Shown one piece after another: positions 1 to 11,100 of a DNA stretch of 64,000 nt. The first letter of the stretch is position 1; the number at the start of each line of letters is the position of its first letter. The position numbers and the translations under genes were made by a program. Under the pieces are notes generated by a model. That model saw only the letters and a program-made list of their open reading frames with translations, did no database searches and was not told the DNA's origin. This DNA comes from Celoporthe dispersa (lineage: Eukaryota > Ascomycota > Sordariomycetes > Diaporthales > Cryphonectriaceae), in contig WAID01000002.1 of the NCBI GenBank assembly GCA_016584495.1, positions 620,001-684,000 on the forward strand, written 5' to 3'.

Positions 1-2463
1 CGTCGAAGGATCAGACTCGCACCTGACCTGAGCGAGGGACCTGGGCTCGGAAGATTATACTAGTGGCAGCCACCTGCATCGGCCTGGACCGTTTTCAGGC
101 AAGCTTGTTTGGACCGACCAGCAGGCTCTTGGTTTCTGTGTCCTCTTCGGATCGACACTCTGAGCAAAAATTGAAATAGAAAGTCAAGAGAGGGGGGAGC
201 GGATTGTCACCAGCTGGGCCGTCCATATCGGCTTGTGTCACTTGGGCAGGTCGCGTACCACACACTCGATCTGCTGGTCTGCCTCCCTTCAAATGTTCTT
301 TTTAATAGATGACGTTGCATGCAGCGATGCCGCAGTAGTCGAAATGAGCAAACGTCTGTGTGTACCCTCCCCCCCTTGAGCCCTTGGCGCAAGTGGTTAC
401 ATCTGCTGCCCAGATAGTGATGGCGCCCAATGCAGCTAGCAAACTCTCTCTCGCGCTCACCTACTTCCCTTGCCTTGCCCTTCCCGTTTGGCGGTACCAA
501 ACCAGCAGATCAGGAGAGAGAGAGAGCAGAGCGACATGGGCTGGCATGAGCAGGGACCAGGTGAGGATACATCATGGTGTTGAACCTGCGGCTGGAATTC
601 ATGCGGACTCCTGCTTACCACGACTACTATAGCACCACGTAAATACTGGTATATTTTCTATCAATAGCATGAACGGAACAAGGTGTCGTGGGACAGACGA
701 CGGGTGTCACGGTGACAGGGTGAGCCCGCGAGGTCCATCTCAGAGTCCTCCTCATTTGCAGCCTGGCCCAGTTCGCTTCCTTATCAAATTGATGCCCCTC
801 TTTTTTTGTTCCGCGGCTGGCCCTTGTCCGCTTCTGCGCCCTTCAACTTTGCCCGTGTTCCTGGGGACCCGTGGACCTTCATGCAGGTACCCCTACCCCC
901 TGGCTCTCTGCCAATTTCTTTTTGGTTACTCCATATGGAGTACACGAGAGAGAGAGAGAGACCTCTGGTACTGAATCAGAGCAAGCCCACCCAAGGTCAA
1001 CCAACCAACCAACCCTTGCCTGCACGGTGTGCACCAGAGCTCTCTCTTTTGTCTCATTTCTCACACCCACGCCATCCCATCTTCACACACCTTTTTTTTC
1101 TTCTTTCCCACTTGCCCCAATCACCGGTGCTGTGGTCCTCCTCCTTCAGACACAGATCATCGACTGCCCTGTCCGCTGTTGTTTGTGGCTGGTGTCCTGT
1201 GTGGGTGCTGCTGAACCGGAACATTTTTTTCTCCTCTCTCTCTCTCTTTCTAATCCACCTTTCCTATCTCATCTCCCACCCTCTCTTTATTCTCCGTTCC
1301 ACCTGCCGGTATCAGTCACCACCATACACAGGCCAAGGAGGATTTGACGGCACATTTCCTCCCACACCACCTCCTCCACCCTCCACACCACACCGACGTC
1401 TCCTCCAGCTGTGTGGTCTGCTGTGTGTCTGTCCGCCTGCCAGCCTGACTGCAGGTCGTCTCCGTCTCAGGTTATCTTCACCTGCCACTCATTTGCCGAA
1501 AACCAATCCTAACTCGCGCCCTCTTCTGGACGCTGATTGACTGCACGACGTTCACACGTCTCTGTCTTCTCCTGCCGACGGGGTCTTTTCCCATTCGTTC
1601 TTTTACTTGTTCAGTTCTACACACTACTTTTTCTTTCTTTTTAACCCTACAATAATTTTTTTCTTTCGCGCCCTTACTGGTAATCTAATCCCACTCAGCC
1701 TACTACTACGGTCATCACCTTATCGCTGTCGCCCTGCCTCTGGTCGACCAGCTGCCGCACCTCCTGCACCTTCCCCGCGTTCCTGCCTCCTCCAGCCGCC
1801 ACCTTTACGTGAGGGAACCCGCCTCTCACTGCGACGATCAGCCTCTTCGCGGCAGCCGCCACCCGCTACGAGGGTTCCTGAGGGGAGGGCTTTTCTCGAG
1901 CCTGCTTCCGATCTGCCGAGGCCGACCATTGGTGTGCGAGGGAAGGACTCCGGGTAGCTACCTCTTTCTCTGCGCGCTGCTGGGGGCCATCTTCTTCCAC
2001 ACCTCCTGCGGCCGCCCGGTGTCCTAGGAAAAGGCTCGACATTCTCAGCCTCACGACCCAATTGAACTCGACTAGATAATCCGCCAGCCTGCATTTTGGG
2101 TAGGACTGTACCACATGTCCAGCATCCCTCGACCGAGCAGCATATAGAACGTCTAGGGCTGGAGCCTGCTTCCTCTGGGTTGCGCCGCCATCCACTCGTC
2201 CTCTTCGTCTCCCGACACTGGACGCTGCTCGACACCCCCGAAGCAAGACACCCATTTAGTTGCGCAAATTTTCCTCTACGGCGATGACCCCGCTGCTACG
2301 GTGATACACGGTCCATTTTCGCTAGTTCTCTCCACGCACGGGCTTCAGGGAACCTCAGATCTCCGGCGTGCGCGATCCCAACCGGTGGCTGTTGCGGACT
2401 ACGGGGAGCTCCCGCTCAGGGACAGGACGGGGCGAGACAAAGGCTACAAGGACGACAGTCGCC
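1..2463. other. Gene-poor region and CT-rich leader
   Basis: No conserved protein is seen on either strand. From about 1050 to 1720 the + strand is strongly pyrimidine-rich (runs of CT, TTTC and TCTCTC), followed by a GC-richer stretch up to the start codon at 2464. A short AG repeat lies near 949-961. In filamentous fungi such CT-rich tracts lie just upstream of transcription starts, so I infer a long promoter plus 5' leader for the SH3-protein gene, with several short upstream ATG frames. The overlapping open frames between 806 and 1540 are low-complexity artefacts. Confidence 0.5.
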
Positions 2464-4294
2464 ATGTCTTCCTGCATCTCCCTCAAGGGCTCGACGACCT
2501 GCCCGTCCTTCGCCTCCGCATCGATATCCACAGACTCCACCCTCGTGGGCTACTTGTGCGCAACCCAGAACAAGAAGAAACAAGTCCTCGTACCGTTGTG
2601 ATCCCGGTGGCTGACCTGTCTGTCCCTCACAGCTCATTCTTGCAATACGTATCAGACCGCGCCTCATTTGATACCCAGCTCGCATCATATGTCCAGACGA
2701 CCTTTGTGGAGCAGCAGTGAGTGGAACAGACTGACCATCCAGATCCGCCGTCGCGTCGCATGGCTGACATCCACCCCAGATATGAGGACCGGTTTGGTTG
2801 CAGTGGCATTGACCTGACGAACACCTCTAATCTCTACGCACGGTTCACCACTTCTGTCATATGCAACTCCATCGTCCAAAACTCCATCGACCCCTGCGGA
2901 CTTAGTGGAACACAAACACAGCCGCTATGTGCTGATACCTGCGTAGGTCCCTCGTGTCCACCCCCCCCCCCCCCAAAGTCCCCTCACTGCTGACCATCAC
3001 CCAGGCGGACTACGCCGAGAGCGAGGCGTACTACCTCTCCGACAGTCAATTATGCTCTAACCCCAGCAATGGCTCTGCCGCCGAAGTGAGAGCTGACTTT
3101 ACGAATTGTGCGCTACCCGCGAATTCTCTTTCGTCCGCCAGCTGCATCGATGGTATCGACAACGAGCCGGACAACTGCGGATTCGCCAACAGCACGATCG
3201 GTCTCTGCTCGTACTGCGCATCTGGCGGAACTAATTCGACCGACACTTGCTGCTACAACTCAAATGCGGAGTCAATTTGTGCCGACGTCACTCTGCCTTC
3301 TATAACAGCAACCATCACGCTGCCGACCTCGACTGCCAGCGCCAGCGCCACTGCTTCGGCGTCTTCCGGCGGGGGAAATGGGCTCTCCAAGGGTGCCGTC
3401 GCAGGCATCGTGATTGGCTCGGTCGCGGGAGCTGCCTTGATCATAGGTGTTATCCTCCTCTGCTGCCTGTTCATCAGACGGCGCAAGAGGGGAAGCCAGC
3501 AGGGCAGCATATTCAACCAGCCGCAGCCAGCCAGGAGAGGACCCATGATGGCTCAAGGCGCCCCCTTGCGTCGACCCCGCAGGGATACGAAGTCTTGCCT
3601 GGTGGTAGGATAGCCAGAATGTCGGCTTTGGAAGGCCACTCGGGAGATGCGCCCTCTCGCCACTCAGGAGGCCCCGCTGCCTTTGGCGTGGCCAGAGCCC
3701 GGCCCGGAGATAATCAGTCTTCGTCAGATGAGTTTGCGGACAGTCCCGAGTCAGAACCACGTGCTGGTGTGCTGCGACCTCCGCCCACGATGCTTAAGAG
3801 GTCGGGGTCTTTGTCGAGCGGCTCGGTGCTGCTCGCAGGCGACGACAACGGTAGCAACGGGATGTCCTCACCTCGAGGAGTGGGCAGCCAACAGTCCGAA
3901 CAGCTACCCTACTTCAAGGACTACTACTCTCAAGACGAGATTCATCCGGGCGACGGCGTGGCGGTGTTGTGGGCATATCAACCGCGTGCTGCCGACGAGT
4001 TTGCTCTCGAGCGGGGCGACATGCTGAAGGTAGTCGGCATATGGGACGACGGCTGGGCAACTGGCGTGATGATGGACGAGCGAGCCGACGAGTGGGAGGC
4101 TAGACACCAAGATCAACGAGACAGCGGCGTCTCGCACGTGTCTCGTCGCCCTCGTGAGACCTCGCCGCCCGTCAGCGGCGAGATCAAGGCCTTCCCCCCT
4201 GGTGTGTGTGTGTCTCCCAGAGCACTGGAAGAAGACTATCGAGGGCGACAGCTCGACGGAGGCGGCGTCAAGTTCCGCCCTTCAGCAACGTTAA
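2464..4294 (+). CDS. Membrane-anchored SH3-domain protein (frame broken twice)
   Basis: Exons 2464-2555, 2633-2716, 2780-2942 and 3005-4294, about 542 residues after correction. The Cys-rich extracellular-type N-terminal region has many Asn/Ser and conserved Cys (motifs CISLKGS, LYARFTTS, CADTC). A Ser/Ala-rich stalk follows, then one membrane segment near residues 243-268 followed by RRRKR. The cytosolic part has PQGYEVLPGGRIARMSALEG and a C-terminal SH3 domain near residues 430-515 (ALYDY-like VLWAYQP, then DDGWATG), ending with LPEHW. The order fits a family of fungal single-pass SH3 proteins, probably cell-surface or polarity factors; no partner can be read from the sequence. Two frame breaks occur: one base missing in the C run 3561-3565 and one extra in the C run 4194-4199. 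Each single-base change restores the conserved reading. Intron 3 contains 14 consecutive C (2961-2974). Confidence 0.8.
3561..3565 (+). other. Apparent -1 frame break in a C run (SH3 gene)
   Basis: The frame carrying the membrane segment leaves coding here, while QGYEVLPGG begins in another frame a few codons on. One added C joins them as APLASTPQGYE. No GT or GC donor in the stretch would do this without losing the membrane flank. Confidence 0.7.
4194..4199 (+). other. Apparent +1 frame break in a C run (SH3 gene)
   Basis: After KAFP the called frame gives a non-conserved tail. Removing one C gives VCVCLPEHWKKTIEGDSS and a stop at 4292-4294, which looks like the proper family C-terminus. 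Confidence 0.7.
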
Positions 4295-5133
4295 TTGGTC
4301 ATTCTCTGCACATTTTACGACCGTACGACCTTTGTCATCGCCTTGAAAGAGGTCCGAAGCCTCCCCCCCACTCCCCCACACACACATACAGAGAGACGCG
4401 ATAGGCATTTGCATCACGGCCCAACATAAAGAGCGGTTGAGCCCTTACGAATATTCCCGAGTCACGCGGTCACCGAGCTTTTCCTTTTCGTTGTACATAT
4501 TTTATGCTCGGCGGCACGTTTACTATGCGATTTCGTCGAACCTTTCACAGAGAGCGAGAGAGTCTCATGCCTGCATTGCCTGAGGGCAGCGTGCTTTTCA
4601 GCTTACGTCCCCGATACAGACGGGCGTTTCTCGGTGATGGGCGGAGATCATCTGCGCCCTCCCATCTTGGTTTCACGGTTTTTTATTCAATATACCCAGG
4701 GCGACGAAGGCTTTTTCTTTAATGATGAGCCTACGAGGTGTTGACCCACGGCCACTAATTCTGAACTGGTCCTCTCTCAGGGCAGGGAGGTGTGGAAAAG
4801 CCCATGGCGGATACAGCTTCATGTTATGTTTAAGGATGGAGAGAAAGAAGATACCGGAGAGAAAACCTTAGATAATGCCATAATCGGCTTACGAGACAGA
4901 TCCTAGGGGCATCTTTCTCAAAGGATGATCGAACCTGACCAATTTTACTTGATTGTCCACAATTCTCCACGCTATCTTCTTGGCTGTGAGTCAATGATCT
5001 GTTGAACTTGTATGGTCTTGACGCGAGGCACGGTCGAGTCTGTGGACGGAGGCCTTGCATCCTCTCGATGAAAGTTCTTCGAAAGACAGGCAGCGACAGA
5101 GTAAGTCATATGGACACGGCATCACGCTCCAGC
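4295..5133. other. Convergent intergenic region
   Basis: Lies between the 3' ends of the SH3 gene and the transcription factor gene. It contains CACACA and TTTT-rich stretches compatible with 3' ends of both genes. No gene is seen. Confidence 0.5.
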
Positions 5134-7242
5134 TCATGGGACTGGAGATGATGGCGCCGCGGCCGCAGGGCGTAGAGGGCAGGAGGTCTCGAGGAGATGA
5201 TTCCTCGCATCCCTAGCCAGTGGCCAGGTCGACGAGCATTCACCCAGGGCCTGCAGGAGGTAGTTGAGCTCCTCCGGGATGCCCAGGTCAGACGCAACCT
5301 TGGCCGCCTGGACGATCCCATACACGAACGTGAGGGGGGCGTGGTCGAGGCCGTACTGGACACGGTACCTGCGCAGCAGGGCGATGATCTCCTGGGCAGA
5401 AGCGAGGCGGACGGCCTTCGATGCCTCGGCTGGTTCAGGGTTTAAGATGATCCGGATGCTGTGGAAGAGGACCCTGAAAGACAGCTGGCGCGTCAGTCGA
5501 GGAAGTGTGCACTCTCCTGTGCAAAAGGTCTCGCGCGAGAGGGACGTTTCGTAATGGCTTACTGTAGTGTCGCGACCGTGGGCAAGAGATTGGTCTGAGC
5601 TGGAATCCATCTGTTCCATTGCAGATCCTTGTCCAGAGACTTGTCCCAGCGGGACAGGTCCAGCTTGAGGGCATCCATGCAAGCCTTGCGCCGGGGCCCG
5701 TCGGGGCTGCCTTTGGCCGAGTAGAGCTGGCCCAGCATTCGCGAGACGATCGATGCCAGACCGATGTGCATCTGAAAAGATGGGACCAGCAACCGTGCGT
5801 CGTCGTGTCCCTCTTCTTTGTCTTCAAAGCCGGCTGGAAGCCACGGATTCATCTCGGCGAAGTCACTGCGGATTGTTGAGTATGATACACTCTCTGTCAA
5901 AACGAGATTGCGTTTTGCGACTGAGGATCACTTACGGTAGGCCCTGTGTTAGTTGAACCTCCGCGTCGTCGTCGCTTAGGCTTACCGGCCGTCCGAGGAT
6001 GAGGCTAATCAACTTGTCAGAGACGTAACAGCCCCAGTAGATTCTCCTTCGTATCTCGATATCCTCTGGTGATGCCAGTGACTTGTCCATCAACAGCCAG
6101 CAGCGGGGGTCTTTCTGGAAGCCAAGGTCCATGGCCATGCGGAAGGCGATGCCTGCAAGGTACCGTGGTCAGCCGAGTCGGCGCCAGAGTCCTGAGTTCG
6201 GCTGATCAAGGCGCAGCGGAAACCAGACCTACCCGAGTACTCCCAACCCTTTGAAACATTCCCGCGCCCGATCTCGTAATATGCTAAGCACAAGAAGGCC
6301 TGAACGTTGGGTATACACGGACGCGCCAGGCCCGAGACGAGCAGGATGCTCTCGGCCGCCGCAAAGAACCTCTCGCTGGACTCTCGGTGGTCCGGGGCGT
6401 CAACTACCAGCAGGCCCAGCGCGCAGATGGCAAGCAGCAGCGAGCCGGACCAGTACTTAGTCCTTCTAGGCCTCTTGCTGAAGTGGTCACTGAGAAACGC
6501 TTCGCGGTAGATGAACATGAAATGGGGGTACTGCCACCGGAAGAAATGCACCAGGGCGTTCATGACGAGCTCGCCGCCCAGGTCGATGCCAAAATGCTCC
6601 GCGACATATGAGAGGTGTGTGTCACTGGCGGCATCGGCGGCGCTGGTGATCTGCTCGAGGTTTTCGGCGTCCTGGGGCTGCGTGCCGGGCTGCGATACGT
6701 GGAATATGCTCGTCGGTCCGTGGAAGACGAGCGTGCCCTCGGAGTCTTGGTGGAGGTAGTAGTGCTGCTGAGTATGACCTGGAGCCGCAAGACTATCCTC
6801 TGCCTCTTCTTTTGAGGCTGGTGCCTTCTCGTGGGCCTCTGGTGTGATGTGGTGATCACCAAAGCGGATGTCAGAGAGTATCTTATCTCTTGCGGTAGGA
6901 CTTGCGCCCTGGAGCCGGATGAGCATGGACTCCAGCCATGCGATGCGGTTCTCCAGGCCCGCCACGTACTCGTGAGACACAGGGCGCCGTTTGGCGTCTC
7001 TCTCGCGGTACTCGCATGAGTGTCCCGCGGTGACACAGCTGCTGCATGGCTCGGTTCTGGAGCATTTCAGCTGCAGAGAGAGTATGCCCTGTCAGCCTTG
7101 AGGACCTCGTTATTCTCGTGGTGGAAAGCGACCGAGAGGTAAGTACCTTGCGGAACTGGCATCTCTTACAACTACGTCGGAGTCGTGTTAGTATTTGCAA
7201 AAGAATAGAGTGTATCTTTGGCGGCGACGGAGAGTGTTGCAT
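5134..7242 (-). CDS. Zn2Cys6 fungal transcription factor
   Basis: Exons (minus) 7147-7242, 6233-7070, 5936-6152, 5563-5865 and 5134-5473, giving 597 residues with all phases matching. The N-terminus holds a binuclear zinc cluster, C-x2-C-x6-C-x5-C-x2-C-x6-C, starting CKRCQFRK and continuing LKCSRTEPCSSC after intron 1. It is followed by a short leucine-rich coiled coil (YVAGLENRIAWLESMLIRLQ) usual for dimerisation. The middle region has the fungal regulator signature (GIAFRMAMDLGF, RRRIYWGCYVSDKLISLILGRP). It is a DNA-binding regulator; its target genes are unknown and no biosynthetic cluster adjoins it. The start is not certain: the bases just before the zinc cluster also look like an intron end (TACTAACA then GACGTAG), so the true first exon could lie upstream of 7242. 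Confidence 0.88.
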
Positions 7243-8167
7243 TCATGGCATTGGGTATCAAGGAAGAGATCCAACACTGGAAAATCGCATGATACCTCAA
7301 GAATTAGGCCCGGTGTTTTTGGTTCTCACCAAGGAAGGTTGGAAGGGGACGATCTCTCCTCCCAATTTTATGTAGTATGGGCCTCTGTTTGCTCATCATC
7401 TTCTTCTCTCCTTCCTTCTGTGATATAATTTATTTTCAAAGGCGAGTTGATGGCCTTTTGTGCTCCAGATTGAGTACCGTGAGTTCAGGATCAAGGTTCA
7501 ACAACCTCAGTGCAAAGCTAATCACACACTGGAACCACAGACACTTACGAGAGCCTCTTCTCAGACATGGGCGGCATAGCTGGATAATTCTTCCTCTGAT
7601 CCTGTGAGCTGTTGAAGCCCTGGTAATATATGTACAACGCTGCTCAACAGTTGATCTGCAGATATGTGTTCGGATGGTGAGGGGTATTATTATGGCAGTC
7701 CTGTGCCTGAGAGGTCAAGTGTGCAGAGTACCCTTGTACCAAGTCCAAATACTGAGCTAAAGTACTTAGTTACTATGTACCGCTGCAACGTCATTTACAG
7801 GGCTGGGATGCTGCCTGTACACTGCATGTGCTCTACTGCTGCTGTGGGGCCGCAGGCAGGCAAGCCACTACCTACAGAAGGTCACCCCCCAAGACAACAC
7901 CACCAGAAGGTTACTGTACTGTAGCATGTGAATCGTCTCTTCAACCTTGAATCTTGGGCCCTATGTGTCGAGTGCATAGCTCCCAGGAGAACCTGGCTCG
8001 ACCAGTGCACCGCTGCCTTCTCTCTCTCCCTCTCTCCAGCTCCTCTTCTTCTCTGCAGAAGACCAATATGACCAAGTTTCACCGCAGCAGTAGCGATCAC
8101 GCCCTCTGGTAGCTTGCCTGAAGGTTGACCTCGTCCACCACCGGATGCCCTCCGTCCCCCACCAACA
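7243..8167. promoter_or_regulatory. Divergent promoter region, regulator / VPS15
   Basis: About 925 bases separate the two start codons. No conserved frame is found. It presumably holds both promoters, with a CT-rich tract near 8010-8060 just before VPS15. No specific site is assigned. Confidence 0.45.
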
Positions 8168-11100
8168 ATGGGTCAAGGGTTCTCTGTCACCACGCCATCT
8201 GCTGGCGCTGCCGGTATCGATGTTCCCGAGCTCGCGGATCTTGCGTACGAAAAGGCAATAGGGTCTGCCCGCTTCCTGAAGAGCATCCGCGCCCGTCATC
8301 ACGATGGAGTTGTCCTGGTCAAAGTGTTCGTCAAGCCATACGCGCCTATGCCGCTTGACGAGTACAGGCAGAAGATTATCTGTGAGCTTCCATGTGGCGA
8401 TGGAGCGCACTGTTGTGACTATGCATTTTTGACTGACGCCCAAGTGTCAAGATGAGCGAAAGGTACTTGCTGAAATCCCCAACGCTCTGAGCTACCAGCG
8501 GATCGTCGAGACCGAGACCAACGGATACCTTATCCGACAATACCTATACAATTCTCTCTACGACCGTCTCAGCACCAGGCCTTTTCTAGAGGATATAGAG
8601 AGGAAATGGCTGTCATTCCAGCTTCTCTGCGCCCTGCGCGACTGTCATGTGAAGGACATCTACCACGGCGACATCAAGGCCGAGAACACACTTGTGACCT
8701 CGTGGAACTGGCTGTATCTCTCCGACTTTTCATCGTCCTTCAAGCCCGTGACGCTGCCCGACGACAACCCGACCGACTTCTCCTACTTCTTCGACACGTC
8801 CAGCCGGCGGACATGTTATATTGCCCCCGAGAGATTCGTTGCGCCGGGCGGGGGCGCGGACCGGAATACCCAGCTGACCTGGGCCATGGATATCTTCAGC
8901 GCTGGCTGTGTCATCGCAGAGCTGTTCCTCGAGGCGCCCATCTTCAGCCTCAGCCAGCTATACAAGTACCGCAAGGGTGAATATGACCCCGATATAGCCC
9001 AGCTGAGCCGCATCCCAGACAAAGATATCCGCGAGCTCGTCTCATCCATGATTCAGCTGGACCCGCAGAAGAGGTACTCGGCTGAGCAGTACCTGGAGTT
9101 CTGGAGAGGAAAAGCCTTCCCGGACTACTTTTACACTTTCCTGCATCAGTACATGGGCGTGATTACGGATCCCTACTCTGGTCAGTATCCTGTCTCGGGC
9201 GCATCAAGCAATCTCGGAGAGGCCGACGAGCGTATCGACCGGGTATTCTACGACTTTGACAAGATCTCCTACTTCCTCGGATACCAGAATGATCCCCGAG
9301 GCACAGAGACAGCACGACTCTCACCCAGGCTGGGCCTCGGCCATTTCCCTGTCCGGTTGAACATCCCAAACAACGAGCACGCCGTCTCATGCGATGCCCA
9401 GCAGGCTGCGGACGACGGCACCCTAATTTTCTTGACCTTGGTGGTCTCGTCTCTGCGGAATACAGCACGGGCATCATCCAAGGTTCGAGCGTGCGATATA
9501 CTGCTAGCGTTTGCAGAACGACTGACGGACGAGGCGAAATTGGACCGTGTCTTGCCCTACCTAATGACACTTTTGAGCGACAAGGCCGACATTGTTGTGA
9601 TTACTGCCATCAGAACGTTAACGCAACTCTTGGCCCTCGTTAATGCGGTGAACCCCGTGAATGCACACGTGTTCCTGGAGTACGTTCTTCCGCGGCTATC
9701 CTTTGCCCTGTATGGAAGTGCTAGCCGGCCCAGTCCGCTGGTGAGGGCAACGTATGCGTCTTGCATTGGCAGCCTGGCAACAACAGCCAAAAGATTCTTG
9801 CAGATGTCGACTACTCTCAAGGCGGCAGGCGCCATCACAACTGCGGATCCAGACGTGGAATCCGGGAGCCAGCCAAATGGCAGCTTTGACGGGCTGTTCG
9901 ACGAGGCGCAGCAGGAACTGATCATCTTGTTGGAGCATCATACCAAGAACCTCATCGAGGACGTCGACCCCCATGTCCGGAGAGCGTTTCTGAGTTCTGT
10001 GCCGGAGCTGTGTCTCTTCTTCGGAACAGCCGAATCCAACGACATCATCCTCACACACCTCAACACTTATCTGAACGACCGAGACTGGATGCTCAAGTGT
10101 GCCTTCTTCGAGACTGTCGTTGGCATAGCTGCCTTCATGGGCAGCGTCAGCCTCGAAGAGTTTATATTGCCACTCATGATCCAGGCCCTCACAGACACGG
10201 AAGAAAACGTCGTGCAGGGCGCACTGCATTCTTTGGCACAGCTGGGCTACCTCGGCCTCCTGTCAAAGACACGTTTGTGGGAGCTTGTGGACGTCGTGGC
10301 GCGGTTCTCGATGCACCCCAACATCTGGTGCGAGAGGCAGCAGCAGAATTTCTCTCCGCTGCTGCCAAATATCTCTCTCCCGCAGACGTCAAATGCATGC
10401 TACTCCCAATGACCTCGATCTATCTGAAGACGACCATCGTGCCCACGGACTTTTCCACACTGTCTGTGCTCGATACCCTAAAGAAGCCCTTGTCACGCTC
10501 GGTGTTTGATCAGGCGCTGTTATGGGCGGTGCAGTCTGACAAAGGACTCTTCTGGAAGTCTATGCGCAACATGCGGAGGTTGTCGTTTGGCACTCCAGCT
10601 TCAGCGATTCCAGGCTCAGCAGCGAAAGATTTGCATCCTCGAAGCCTCAGCAAGGTCTCAAAAAACGAAGAGGACGAGCAATGGCTGGGGAGGCTGCGCA
10701 ACTTGGGCCTCTCGCCTAATGACGAATTCAAACTGCTGGCTCTGCGGGAGTTCATATGGCGCCTGAGCCAGATAAAAGCGCGAGACTCGAATGTGAACAA
10801 TATGAACGCCGAGCTTAACGACATCATCAACCTTCGGACACTTGGTGTGACAGTGCAGACGGTGATGTTTGACGAGGAACTGCCGGCAAAGTCTTCAGGC
10901 GTGGTCGACGGGGACACAAATACGCCTCGCACGATCACAGACGCTTTGATGGACGCATCAATGAGCATTGATGATCCTGTGGGCAAGCGAAAGCGAGCTG
11001 CCCTGAACAGTCACAGGAGTCGACTGAGCAGCCAAATGAATGCTTCGCCAACTGCTGATGATCACCAAGCTCTTGACGAAGGTGCTTTACCCCCCAGCAA

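Noticed and set aside
806..1540. Long open frames in the CT-rich leader
   Set aside because: Composition is Ser/Pro/Leu/His repeats from pyrimidine-rich DNA. There is no conserved motif, and the region sits just upstream of a gene.
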